This document shows positions 7,167 to 14,334 of a DNA stretch of 22,864 bases, piece after piece. The notes beneath the pieces were generated by a model. The model saw only the letters and a program-made list of their open reading frames with translations. It was not told the DNA's origin and made no database searches. The number at the start of each line of letters is the position of its first letter. Positions within the stretch are counted from its first letter, which is position 1. Source of the stretch: Candidatus Methanoperedens sp. (GTDB lineage Archaea; Halobacteriota; Methanosarcinia; Methanosarcinales; Methanoperedenaceae); the NCBI GenBank assembly GCA_027460605.1, contig JAPZAN010000259.1, positions 1 through 22,864 of the forward strand, given 5' to 3'. The translations under genes were made by a program, and so were the position numbers.

Positions 7167-7238
7167 GGGCCGGTAGATCAGGGGTAGATCGCTCCCTTGG
7201 CATGGGAGAGGCCTCGGGTTCAATTCCCGACCGGTCCA
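7167..7238 (+). tRNA. tRNA-Ala (GGC anticodon)
   Basis: A 72-base cloverleaf: acceptor GGGCCGG pairs with CCGGTCC (one G-U), D stem GATC/GATC, anticodon arm CTCCC-TTGGCAT-GGGAG with anticodon GGC, and T arm TCGGG-TTCAATT-CCCGA. The discriminator is A with no encoded CCA. It is divergent from tRNA-Ile. Confidence 0.96.
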
Positions 7239-7326
7239 TCCTAATTCTTTATTTCTTTATAACACCTCTATCCTTATATTATTAGACAACTTAACATCAG
7301 GAATTAGAATCTCCAGGTGATTGAAT

Positions 7327-8085
7327 TTGTGGACAAACATGCTCTCCAATGAAGGAAAAAATCTAGCCAAGAGAGCAGAGGGAGCGCTGGAAGCAGGAGA
7401 TTATAGCATGGCGATAGAGCTTTATAAAAAAGCTGAAAAAAAATTCAGGGAGGCTTCGGAAATAAGCACAGACTCGTATGAAATTAATCGCTTAAGGTAC
7501 CTTGCGAATGATTATAAGCTCAAAGCCCTTCAACTTGAAAAAGAACATGGCGCAGGCGGCACGAATAGCCAAATCAAGCCAAAGAAAAATGAAACGCCTG
7601 CATTCGATATATCCGGATTTCTCAATGGAACCGGGGTAAGCGAGCAGGTCTTTGAAGCTGTAATAAAAATTGCCATGGAAATCAGAAGTGAAGGAAGAGA
7701 GGGACGAGCTATTGGAACAGCATTTATCCTTGGCGATTCCGCGAACGTCATGGCTAAATCAAAACAGCTCATATTGAATCCCTTCCAGGGATACAAAAGG
7801 GAGGAACGGAACATAACCGACCCCGAAATATGCGATAATATTAAGGAGTTCGCGCAGTTGGATGGTGTTTTTGTGATTTCAGGCGAAGGAGTGGTCGAGG
7901 CTGCGGGGCGGTATATCACAATGGATACGGGACTTGTAAAAACACCCAGAGGACTTGGTACGCGGCACTCCTCGGTAGCTGCCATAACATCTGCAACCAA
8001 ATCGATAGGGATTGTGGTTTCCCAGAGCGGCGGGGTTATAAGGATATTCAGGGACGGAAAGATAGCTGCAACGTTAAAGCCTTAA
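7327..8085 (+). CDS. Diadenylate cyclase (DisA_N domain) with N-terminal MIT-like domain
   Basis: Makes cyclic di-AMP from two ATP. The C-terminal ~150 residues form a DisA_N/DAC domain: DGVFVISGEGVV at 179-190 (the DGA motif, here DGV), then GLGTRHSSVAAITSAT at 209-224 (the RHR/RHS motif), then VVSQSGGVIRIFRDGK. About residues 7-72 form a helical hairpin repeat (LAKRAEGALEAGDYSMAIEL, then YKKAEKKF) that resembles MIT or TPR domains; a lysine-rich linker follows. Archaeal DacZ proteins are usually described with a different N-terminal domain. I chose TTG at 7327 because GGTGAT lies five bases upstream; TTG 7321 or ATG 7339 are alternatives. A DUF1015 gene follows closely on the same strand. 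Confidence 0.85.
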   Translation: MWTNMLSNEGKNLAKRAEGALEAGDYSMAIELYKKAEKKFREASEISTDSYEINRLRYLANDYKLKALQLEKEHGAGGTNSQIKPKKNETPAFDISGFLNGTGVSEQVFEAVIKIAMEIRSEGREGRAIGTAFILGDSANVMAKSKQLILNPFQGYKREERNITDPEICDNIKEFAQLDGVFVISGEGVVEAAGRYITMDTGLVKTPRGLGTRHSSVAAITSATKSIGIVVSQSGGVIRIFRDGKIAATLKP

Positions 8086-8160
8086 CGCAGCCAAATATTC
8101 CTGTATTCGAAACATTCATGTGCGATATTGTCCTTTGAGAACCAAAATTCAGGCTCAAAT

Positions 8161-9456
8161 ATGGTAGATATAAAACCTTTTAAAGCCACAGTACTTAATC
8201 CTGAACTGGCAGTGGGTAAGCTTGTCTGCCCTGTCTATGACACTATAGATACTGCAAATTACGAGCGGTTTGCACAGGAGAGAGACAACATTATCCATGT
8301 TACTACGAGAAGAAAAGACATGGACAGGGATGAATTTATTGATCATGCCGCAAGGGAACTTGGACGTTTCAGGAGTTCCGGGATACTTGTTGAGAGGGAA
8401 AAACCTGCGTTTTATATCTACGGCATAATGTTCACCCTTTCACCCGAGATTCTTGCACTGCTTCCTGAAAAAGACAGGAGAGAAAAATATTTTGTTTTCG
8501 GGCTTGTTAGTCTTGTCAGGGTGGAAGAGCTTGGGAAAGGAAACATTGTCGGGCATGAGAATATTTTTGAAATTAATTCAAAAGAGCGCTACAGGCTCAT
8601 GAAAGCCAGCATGATGAACTTCTCGCCGATTGCAGCGGAATACAGTATGCCTAACCATGAATTGAACAACCTTTTTGAAGAATACCTGGGATTTAAGCGC
8701 CCGGAATTTTCGCCCACTCCCGAAAAGCCGCCGGTTGTCGATGTCGTTCTTAACGGAAGCCGGCATCTTCTGTGGGAGGTCACTGATGAAAACCTCATGC
8801 AGAGAATCAAAACCATGATGGCAGGGCGCAGGCTTCTCATTCTTGACGGGCACCACAGGTACTCTGCATCCGGCCTTATGAGAGAAAAGGACGGCATCGG
8901 ATATACGATGATGATGCTTATGGAAGGCGGGGACAGGGCTCTTTTGTTATTGCCATGGCACAGGGCGGCGCGCAATTTTAATGCATTGGAGCTTGAACGC
9001 AGGATTCATGCGGGTTTTTCAATAGAATGGCAGGGCGATAGGAATAACGAGGAATTCTATTCGGTTCTCAGGCAGCGCGCAGGCGAGTACGATGTTAAGC
9101 TCGGCATGTATGACGGGAAAAAATTCAGCATCATGAGAGCCGATGAAAAAACGGTGCGGGAGCTTTCAAAACAGCGCAATGAGGTTGTGGGGCTTGACCT
9201 GATTGTTCTTCATGACTGGCTGATAAATCCTGTGATAAGGGGAAAACCCGAAGAGGATGTTTCATTTAGCGCAAGTCCGTCCGAGGCTGTGGCTAAAGTG
9301 GATAGCGGGGAATTCGATGTGGCTTTTATCTTAAATCCCCTCTCGATTAAAGATGTAGAAAGAAAAGCATTTGTGGAACACAGGAATTTTCCCCAGAAGT
9401 CCACGCTTTTCCTGCCGAAGGTTGCGGAAGGGATTGTTATGAGGAAGATTGAATAA
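8161..9456 (+). CDS. DUF1015 family protein
   Basis: A 431-residue cytoplasmic protein of the DUF1015 family, widespread but not biochemically defined to my knowledge. Visible family marks: N-terminal VDIKPFKATVLNP, PVYDTI, then GHENIF with RYRLMKASMMNFSPI at about 143-157. DGHHRYSASG is at 229-238, the most conserved motif and likely an active or nucleotide-binding site, and KSTLFLPK is near 413-420. The ATG at 8161 is preferred because it begins at the conserved VDIKPF; an upstream TTG at 8128 in frame would add 11 unconserved residues, and neither has a clear ribosome site. It starts 75 bases after the diadenylate cyclase and may be co-transcribed. In other genomes DUF1015 genes are often near serine-biosynthesis genes (recollection), not seen here. 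Confidence 0.85.
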   Translation: MVDIKPFKATVLNPELAVGKLVCPVYDTIDTANYERFAQERDNIIHVTTRRKDMDRDEFIDHAARELGRFRSSGILVEREKPAFYIYGIMFTLSPEILALLPEKDRREKYFVFGLVSLVRVEELGKGNIVGHENIFEINSKERYRLMKASMMNFSPIAAEYSMPNHELNNLFEEYLGFKRPEFSPTPEKPPVVDVVLNGSRHLLWEVTDENLMQRIKTMMAGRRLLILDGHHRYSASGLMREKDGIGYTMMMLMEGGDRALLLLPWHRAARNFNALELERRIHAGFSIEWQGDRNNEEFYSVLRQRAGEYDVKLGMYDGKKFSIMRADEKTVRELSKQRNEVVGLDLIVLHDWLINPVIRGKPEEDVSFSASPSEAVAKVDSGEFDVAFILNPLSIKDVERKAFVEHRNFPQKSTLFLPKVAEGIVMRKIE

Positions 9457-9458
9457 GG

Positions 9459-9486
9459 CACCGCAGAGCCGCGAAGGTCGCAAAGA
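9459..9486 (+). repeat. Short-period CGCAGAG/CGCAAAG repeat element
   Basis: Three degenerate units (CGCAGAG, CGCGAAG, CGCAAAG) at 8-9-base steps directly after the DUF1015 stop codon. It resembles one arm of the element at 3844-3912 and probably belongs to the same dispersed intergenic class. Confidence 0.55.
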
Positions 9487-9510
9487 CAGTATTAATTTTT
9501 AGTATTAAAC

Positions 9511-10161
9511 TCAAGCCTTCAGTATGATGAAATTTTTTCTATCTGTATAAATTATCTTAAACCCAAATTGTTTAGATATCCAGTCAAATGTACGCATACT
9601 GAAAAAAGAGATGTGGGTGGGGTCGCTTGGATACCACCACTCGCTGAAATCCCAAATTGCATCATGGAATGAGGTCATAACTGCAAGAAAGCCCCCCGAC
9701 GCAAGAAGCGAGCGGATTTTTTGCAATTCTGTTTGTATATCCCTGAAATGTTCAAAAACCTCTGTAGAAATTACAAGGTCATACCAACGTTGCGGAATTC
9801 CCGGAAAGAAATACGGGTCGAAGATATGGCAATCAAATCCCTCCTTTATCATCAACTGCGCCAGCACGGGTTCGGGACCGCAGCCGTAATCAAGGACTGA
9901 ACGGACGCCGGGGCAATACTGGTGTATAACTTTTATCTTCTCTAAAAACATCCCGACATATCCTTTATTCAGAAGCGTATTATCATGAAGCCTGTAACGC
10001 GCGGCTTCATCCTGTGGTAAGAGATGGAATTTTTCAGGTACGAAAATCAGGTCGCATTCCGGGCATTTTACGAAACAGCGGTTTTTCTGCGCTTTGTGCG
10101 AGATTAAGAATTCAAGCGGCGAGACTTCGCTGTTGCAGAGGGAACATTTTAAGCCGGACAT
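9511..10161 (-). CDS. Class I SAM-dependent methyltransferase with N-terminal zinc ribbon
   Basis: A 216-residue protein. Cys6/Cys9 (CSLC) and Cys33/Cys36 (CPEC) form a small zinc ribbon. Residues about 68-200 are a Rossmann methyltransferase of the Methyltransf_11/12/23 type: motif I VLDYGCGPEP at 89-98, acidic loop HIFDPYF, STEVFEHF (post-I/II) and LASGGFLAVMTS. Such proteins commonly modify sugars, lipids, quinones or small metabolites; the substrate cannot be told. The SAM-binding motif is intact. No ribosome site is seen; a TATTTAA element about 30 bases upstream of the ATG fits a nearly leaderless message. It stands alone, convergent with DUF1015. Confidence 0.85.
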   Translation of the reverse strand: MSGLKCSLCNSEVSPLEFLISHKAQKNRCFVKCPECDLIFVPEKFHLLPQDEAARYRLHDNTLLNKGYVGMFLEKIKVIHQYCPGVRSVLDYGCGPEPVLAQLMIKEGFDCHIFDPYFFPGIPQRWYDLVISTEVFEHFRDIQTELQKIRSLLASGGFLAVMTSFHDAIWDFSEWWYPSDPTHISFFSMRTFDWISKQFGFKIIYTDRKNFIILKA

Positions 10162-10272
10162 AGAGGGTTGAAGTAATATCTCTTTATGTCTTAAATACTA
10201 CCAACCTTATTCAGGTATCCACCGCAAAGCCAGCCGGTTGATAGACGACATCACACCAAAAGAAAATTGGCA

Positions 10273-10302
10273 ACGAACTAATACGAACTCGTACGAACTT
10301 AT
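10273..10302 (+). repeat. Three tandem 10-bp ACGAACT units
   Basis: ACGAACT occurs at 10273, 10283 and 10293, exactly ten bases apart, with variable 3-base ends (AAT, CGT, TAT). One helical turn of spacing would place all copies on the same face of the DNA. It lies in the 10162-10790 spacer, otherwise held only by a small ORF and tRNA-Val. Confidence 0.8.
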
Positions 10303-10318
10303 TAGCAGGGGAAACAAT

Positions 10319-10340
10319 AATTGCACATTAATTGCACATT
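10319..10340 (+). repeat. Perfect tandem 11-bp duplication
   Basis: AATTGCACATT is repeated twice head to tail. It lies eight bases beyond the stop codon of the small membrane ORF and just past the ACGAACT units. Confidence 0.85.
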
Positions 10341-10348
10341 AATCAAAT

Positions 10349-10501
10349 TTAGTTTACAATTTTTTTACTACTTTTAAACATATCATATAATATGAGTACG
10401 CTTCCAACAATTAACATTAAAACCTGAGTCCTGATACTGAATGAACTTATTGTTAAAAAATTTATTGCTATTATTGAAATTCCAATAAATCCAATCTTCA
10501 T
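10349..10501 (-). CDS. Small two-helix membrane protein, unknown function (50 aa)
   Basis: A 50-codon frame on the minus strand with ATG at 10501 and a GAGTGAT sequence about five bases before it, complementary to the archaeal 16S rRNA tail. The product has two hydrophobic segments, residues 3-20 (IGFIGISIIAINFLTI) and 25-40 (VLMLIVGSVLILY), separated by SFSIRTQ. It ends with a positively charged tail (KSSKK), so both ends would probably lie in the cytoplasm. I recognise no family. Base composition is much more AT-rich than the housekeeping genes. It sits between tRNA-Val, 22 bases upstream, and tandem repeats downstream. It could be a toxin-like or stress small protein, but nothing shows this. 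Confidence 0.5.
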   Translation of the reverse strand: MKIGFIGISIIAINFLTISSFSIRTQVLMLIVGSVLILYDMFKSSKKIVN

Positions 10502-10523
10502 ATTTTATCACTCTTTACGATAA

Positions 10524-10597
10524 TGGGCCCGCTGAGATTCGAACTCAGGACCTCCGCTGTGTGAGAGCGACGTCATAACCGACTAGACCACGAGCCC
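10524..10597 (-). tRNA. tRNA-Val (CAC anticodon)
   Basis: A 74-base cloverleaf on the minus strand: acceptor GGGCTCG pairs with CGGGCCC (one G-U), anticodon arm TCGCT-CTCACAC-AGCGG gives anticodon CAC, and the T arm is CTGAG-TTCGAAT-CTCAG. The discriminator is A, with no encoded CCA. A TATA-like AAAATCTTATTA lies about 30 bases upstream on the same strand. Confidence 0.95.
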
Positions 10598-10724
10598 TGC
10601 TACACCTGCCTGAAGGAACGGATTCCTAATAAGATTTTGCATTTGCATTCGGGAACCATTCGAGCGCAAAAGAATAAGGGTTGATATTAACAGAAGAGCT
10701 TGAGGAGGAGAGGACGAAGTTAAT

Positions 10725-10782
10725 GGATATGTAATAAAATATAAGCCGCTATGGAAGTAGCTTCTGGCTGGCTGACAGCCAT
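10725..10782 (-). terminator. Possible terminator of the purB-acetyltransferase transcript
   Basis: Just past the acetyltransferase stop, the minus strand can form a GGCTG/CAGCC hairpin (10766-10780) and a GAAG/CTTC hairpin (10754-10764). A T-rich run (TTATATTTTATT) follows. The order fits U-rich archaeal termination, but the stems are short. The spacer 10598-10724 holds only the tRNA-Val promoter and no supported gene. Confidence 0.35.
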
Positions 10783-10790
10783 TCTCCCAC

Positions 10791-11243
10791 TCAATTTATC
10801 TTCTTCACAAGCGGAATCTCATCGCACTCAGGGAACTTGGGGCATTTGATGCACATGCTCCATATCTTATGCGGAAGCGTGCTCTTTTTCACTTTTACAA
10901 AACCGTGTTTTTCAAAGAACTCAGGGGCATAAGTAAGAGTTATTAGCTTATTTAATCCAATAGTCCTGGCTTCTTCCTCGCAGGCTTTGAGAATCTGCGA
11001 GCCTATCCCCTCTCTTACCCTTGAAGGCTCAACTGCGAGTGAAAGGATTTCTCCGTAATCTTCCCATGTGATATGAAGCGCGCCGCAGCCTACCATTTTA
11101 TCATCGTCTATGACTACGTAAAAATCCCTGAGGTTCTCATACAATTCGCTCAATGAGCGGGGAAGCATGATGCGGCTATCTGCATAACTGTTCACGAGTT
11201 TCCATATCTTTTCAACGTCTTTGATAGTAGCTTTTCTTAACAA
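10791..11243 (-). CDS. GNAT N-acetyltransferase, probable short N-acetylglutamate synthase
   Basis: A 150-residue GNAT protein. Acetyl-CoA-binding motif A is seen as LSLAVEPSRVREGIGSQIL at about 68-86, followed by the helix ACEEEARTIGL. FFEKHGF at about 109-115 is motif B. The C-terminal CIKCPKFPECDE segment is typical of the short ArgA-type family (COG1246), which acetylates glutamate in the first step of arginine synthesis. That assignment is from family resemblance; other amino acids could be the acceptor. The gene starts 15 bases after purB on the same strand, so they are likely co-transcribed. The cysteines may bind a metal, which is speculative. argG elsewhere in the window is a plausible pathway partner. 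Confidence 0.8.
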   Translation of the reverse strand: MLRKATIKDVEKIWKLVNSYADSRIMLPRSLSELYENLRDFYVVIDDDKMVGCGALHITWEDYGEILSLAVEPSRVREGIGSQILKACEEEARTIGLNKLITLTYAPEFFEKHGFVKVKKSTLPHKIWSMCIKCPKFPECDEIPLVKKIN

Positions 11244-11257
11244 TTATTATCCTCTTT

Positions 11258-12595
11258 CTATTTTCGTTTTTTAAGCTTTGTTACAAGGGATTCCACCTGT
11301 ATAACGGCTGTGCCTATATAATTATCCGGGTTCATTATCATAACAATATCTTTTTCAGTTAAATATTTTGAGACCGTCTTATTCTTAATCAGCGCATCCT
11401 TCATATGGATTCCTGTCTCGCGCGCCGACATTGCGCACTCGCGGACAATTTCATGCGCCTCCTGCCTTCCTACTCCTTTCTTACTGAGTTCAATCATTAT
11501 AGCTTCGCCCATATTCAGGCCATTTAGCAGGTTCAGGTTCTTCCTTATGTTTTCGGGATAAAAACGCAGGTTCTGGATAATTGTCGTTGTGAGCCGTATT
11601 ATATGGTCAGTCAGCACACACGACTCGGGGAACACAATGCGCTCACAGGAAGAGTTGGTGAGATCGCGCTCGTCCCAGAGGGTGTTATTGCGAAGTTCAG
11701 GCTCAACCATTGCCCTCACGATTCTCGCAAGCCCGCATACCTGTTCGGATTTTATTGGGTTGCGCTTATGGGGCATCGTGGATGAACCCACCTGTTTCTT
11801 CCCGAAACCCTCCTCAACTTCCGCTATTTCACTTCTGGCAAGACTTCGGATTTCGATGCAGACTTTATCAAGCGTGGTTGCAATATTCGCCATCCACATC
11901 ACAAATTCGGCATGCCTGTCCCTCTGGATTATCTGGTTTGAAACATCTGCCGCTTCAATCCCCAGGAATTCCATTGTCTTTTTCTGTATCTCGATGCCCT
12001 TTTTCCCGAAGGCTGCCTGCGTTCCAACAGCGCCGCTCATTTTACCTGCTGTCGCGCGCGGCATCAACTGGTCTAAGCGTTCAATATGCCTGTCCATCTC
12101 CGATGCCCATATTGCGAAGCGCAAGCCGTATGTCGTGGGGACGCCTATCTGCCCATGCGTGCGTCCTGCGCATACAGTATTCTTATGCGACAAAGCCATA
12201 TCCAGAAGTACGGAGCGCAATTTTGCGGTCTCTTTTCTAAAAATCAAAATTGCATCTTTTATCTGGAGCGCTGTGGCTGTATCGAGAATATCATTGGAGG
12301 TTGCGCCGAAATGCACCCATTTCCCGCCATCTCCCGACTGTTCCGCCAGCGCAAGAACAACAGCCATAACATCGTGATGGATTTCATCTTCTATTTCCTT
12401 GACCCTTTCAAGTATAACTTTGTCCGCCCCCGCGGCTATTTTCTTTTCTGTCCCTTCCGGAATATAACCTGTGAACGCCTCGGCTTTTGCAAGCGCCGCC
12501 TCAACAGACAGCATTTTCAGGAGTCGTGTTTCTTCACTCCACACTGCCTTCATCTCAGGGTTCCCGTAGCGGTATTCAATTGGGTGGATTGCCAT
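11258..12595 (-). CDS. purB: Adenylosuccinate lyase
   Basis: Cleaves adenylosuccinate to AMP and SAICAR to AICAR, both releasing fumarate, in purine synthesis. The 445-residue protein carries the fumarase/aspartase superfamily marks: HFGATSND at 95-102, GRTHGQ at 144-149 with the catalytic His, and the signature SSTMPHKRNP at 271-280 on the flexible active-site loop. N-terminal MAIHPIEYRYGNPEM is typical of archaeal PurB, supporting the start. No strong ribosome site is present. A TTTTAATCC element about 30 bases upstream could give a leaderless transcript. It begins 50 bases after the end of the iron-transport ATPase gene and is followed by the acetyltransferase gene. Confidence 0.97.
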   Translation of the reverse strand: MAIHPIEYRYGNPEMKAVWSEETRLLKMLSVEAALAKAEAFTGYIPEGTEKKIAAGADKVILERVKEIEDEIHHDVMAVVLALAEQSGDGGKWVHFGATSNDILDTATALQIKDAILIFRKETAKLRSVLLDMALSHKNTVCAGRTHGQIGVPTTYGLRFAIWASEMDRHIERLDQLMPRATAGKMSGAVGTQAAFGKKGIEIQKKTMEFLGIEAADVSNQIIQRDRHAEFVMWMANIATTLDKVCIEIRSLARSEIAEVEEGFGKKQVGSSTMPHKRNPIKSEQVCGLARIVRAMVEPELRNNTLWDERDLTNSSCERIVFPESCVLTDHIIRLTTTIIQNLRFYPENIRKNLNLLNGLNMGEAIMIELSKKGVGRQEAHEIVRECAMSARETGIHMKDALIKNKTVSKYLTEKDIVMIMNPDNYIGTAVIQVESLVTKLKKRK

Positions 12596-12645
12596 GGAAT
12601 TACTTATTGGCGCTTGGATTAAAAGAAACTATCGATAAAGTTTTG

Positions 12646-13284
12646 CTATACTATCTCACCATGCGATATCTGCATTATCATGTCCCCTATTTCGCCTATC
12701 TCGGGATTGTGGGTCACGATTACTATCGTTTTCCCATTGCTATGGAGTTCCCGGAATATATCAAGCACCGCTTCCTCGTTCTTTTTATCAAGGTTTCCCG
12801 TGGGTTCGTCTGCCAGTATTATTTCAGGCTGGTTAATCAACGCCCTTGCAATGCACACACGCTGCTGCTCCCCGCCTGAAAGCTGGGAAGGCAGGTGATT
12901 CAGCCGATGCTCCATGCCCACTCTCGTAAGCGCCTCTATTGCCTCTCCTTCATCCTCGATGCTATGGAAGTACTGGGCTATCATCACGTTCTCAAGCGCG
13001 GTAAGATGGGGTATCATGTGGAACTGCTGGAAAACCAATCCAATGTTTTCCCTCCTGAACCGTGTGCGCTCGTTCTGGTTGAGCTTCGCTGTCTCAATCC
13101 CGTTTACGACCAGGGAACCCTCTGTGGGAGAATCAAGACACCCTACTAAATTCAACAGCGTGGTCTTCCCGCTGCCTGAGGGTCCCATTATATTTGCCCA
13201 TTCTCCTTTTTCAATGGTGAAACTGATATTCTTAAGCGCGCATGTGTTGCCGTATTTTTTTATAATATTCTTTGCTGTTATCAT
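12646..13284 (-). CDS. ABC transporter ATP-binding protein (MacB/LolD type)
   Basis: A 212-residue cytoplasmic ATPase of the LolD/MacB/FtsE class. Walker A GPSGSGKTT is at 34-42, signature LSGGEQQR at 135-142, Walker B ILADEP at 156-161 followed by TGNLD, and the switch His is H192. All catalytic parts are intact. It is the last gene of the four-gene unit, 3 bases after the second permease gene. Partners are therefore the two FtsX-type permeases and the FTR1-DUF2318 protein. MacB-type systems usually act on envelope substrates by mechanotransmission rather than classical import (family knowledge). In bacterial P19-like iron loci an equivalent ATPase is present. Confidence 0.95.
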   Translation of the reverse strand: MITAKNIIKKYGNTCALKNISFTIEKGEWANIMGPSGSGKTTLLNLVGCLDSPTEGSLVVNGIETAKLNQNERTRFRRENIGLVFQQFHMIPHLTALENVMIAQYFHSIEDEGEAIEALTRVGMEHRLNHLPSQLSGGEQQRVCIARALINQPEIILADEPTGNLDKKNEEAVLDIFRELHSNGKTIVIVTHNPEIGEIGDMIMQISHGEIV

Positions 13285-13287
13285 AGA

Positions 13288-14334
13288 TTAATCGCCTCTG
13301 AGCGTCATCACCGGCTCTATGGAAAGCGCGCGCCGTATCGGCAGCATGCTTCCCGCCAGAGCCACAAGTATCGAGACAAGGATGGTGAGAACAAATACCT
13401 CAGGCTTTAACGAGACCGCCGTGCGGAATATCTCCATCCCTATATATTGGGAAAGCAAAAGTCCGGCAAAGTATCCGAGGATGCCGCCCGCTGCCCCTAT
13501 TATCGCAGCCTCTGCAAGAAATATGGCTGCAAGCCTGCCGTTACCGCACCCGATGGCTTTCATCAGCCCTATTTCGCGGCTTCGCTCAAGCACGCCGGTT
13601 ATCATGGTGCTCAACAATCCGAGGATTGCTGCCGAAAGCACAAAAAGAGCGACGAGCGAGAGCAAAAGCTGGGTTTTGTCAAGAAGGGCGCTCTCGCTCT
13701 CAGCCACCTGCCTGACCTTCTTGACCCTGTAGTTTTTGCTTTCAAGAAATTTTATAACGGCTTCGATATCTCCAAGAACGCTTACCTGGACAAGGGTCGC
13801 TCCGTTTTTGCCCGAAATCGCCTCAGCCTCTTCAAAATCAATGAAAATCCTGTCGTCGTCTGACGCGCCTGTGTCGAGTACGCCTGAGACTTTAAAGGAA
13901 CTATCTCCTATGTCCAGCGCATCGCCTGTTTTAAGTCCCTGTTTTTTTGCTGCATTAATGCCGGGAAGCGCCTCTTCCTTTCCCGGAAGCGCGCCTTCTA
14001 TATGCCACCAGGGATTCATTTTTCTCGCCGCCTGCATATCCGTCCCGGCAAATTCGATATTATTGGCTTTGAAATAAAGGAAGGGCGCAGTACCTATGAT
14101 AGAGGGATGTGAAGCATCGAATTTACTGATAGAGCCGCCTTCTTCGGGGAGGATAATGAGATTGGCGCCGTAGCTTCGAAGCTCTTTCCCCATTTTCTCC
14201 CTTATATCAAAAGAGATGGTCAGGAGCGGAGTCACCATCGCAGCAGCGAGCATAATCGCAACCACGGCAATCAGGAATCGCTCTCTTCTTACCCATATTG
14301 ATTTCATCACAAGACGGGCGAACAATTCAATCAC
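13288..14334 (-). CDS. ABC transporter permease (MacB/FtsX type), second copy
   Basis: A 348-residue membrane protein with the MacB layout: one N-terminal helix (about 20-42), an extracellular domain to about 215, then three C-terminal helices (about 217-241, 268-292, 314-336). The conserved FtsX coupling helix ERSREIGLMKAIGC is at about 250-263. The segment TISFDIREKMGKELRSYGAN after the first helix is almost shared with the neighbouring permease, indicating a tandem duplication; this copy has a smaller extracellular domain. It overlaps the upstream permease by 8 bases and precedes the ATPase by 3, so translation is probably coupled. The substrate is inferred to be related to iron by operon context only. 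Confidence 0.93.
   Translation of the reverse strand: MIELFARLVMKSIWVRRERFLIAVVAIMLAAAMVTPLLTISFDIREKMGKELRSYGANLIILPEEGGSISKFDASHPSIIGTAPFLYFKANNIEFAGTDMQAARKMNPWWHIEGALPGKEEALPGINAAKKQGLKTGDALDIGDSSFKVSGVLDTGASDDDRIFIDFEEAEAISGKNGATLVQVSVLGDIEAVIKFLESKNYRVKKVRQVAESESALLDKTQLLLSLVALFVLSAAILGLLSTMITGVLERSREIGLMKAIGCGNGRLAAIFLAEAAIIGAAGGILGYFAGLLLSQYIGMEIFRTAVSLKPEVFVLTILVSILVALAGSMLPIRRALSIEPVMTLRGD

Noticed and set aside
10273..10340. Possible CRISPR fragment
   Set aside because: Units are 10-11 bases with no unique spacers of 30-40 bases, and no cas gene is present.
10680..10735. Plus-strand frame LILTEELEEERTKLMDM after a stop codon
   Set aside because: Seventeen codons only, no ribosome site; composition alone is not enough.
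11589..12377. 262-codon open frame opposite purB
   Set aside because: A shadow of purB codon usage; the product is Ser/Cys-rich and matches no family, while purB is intact.
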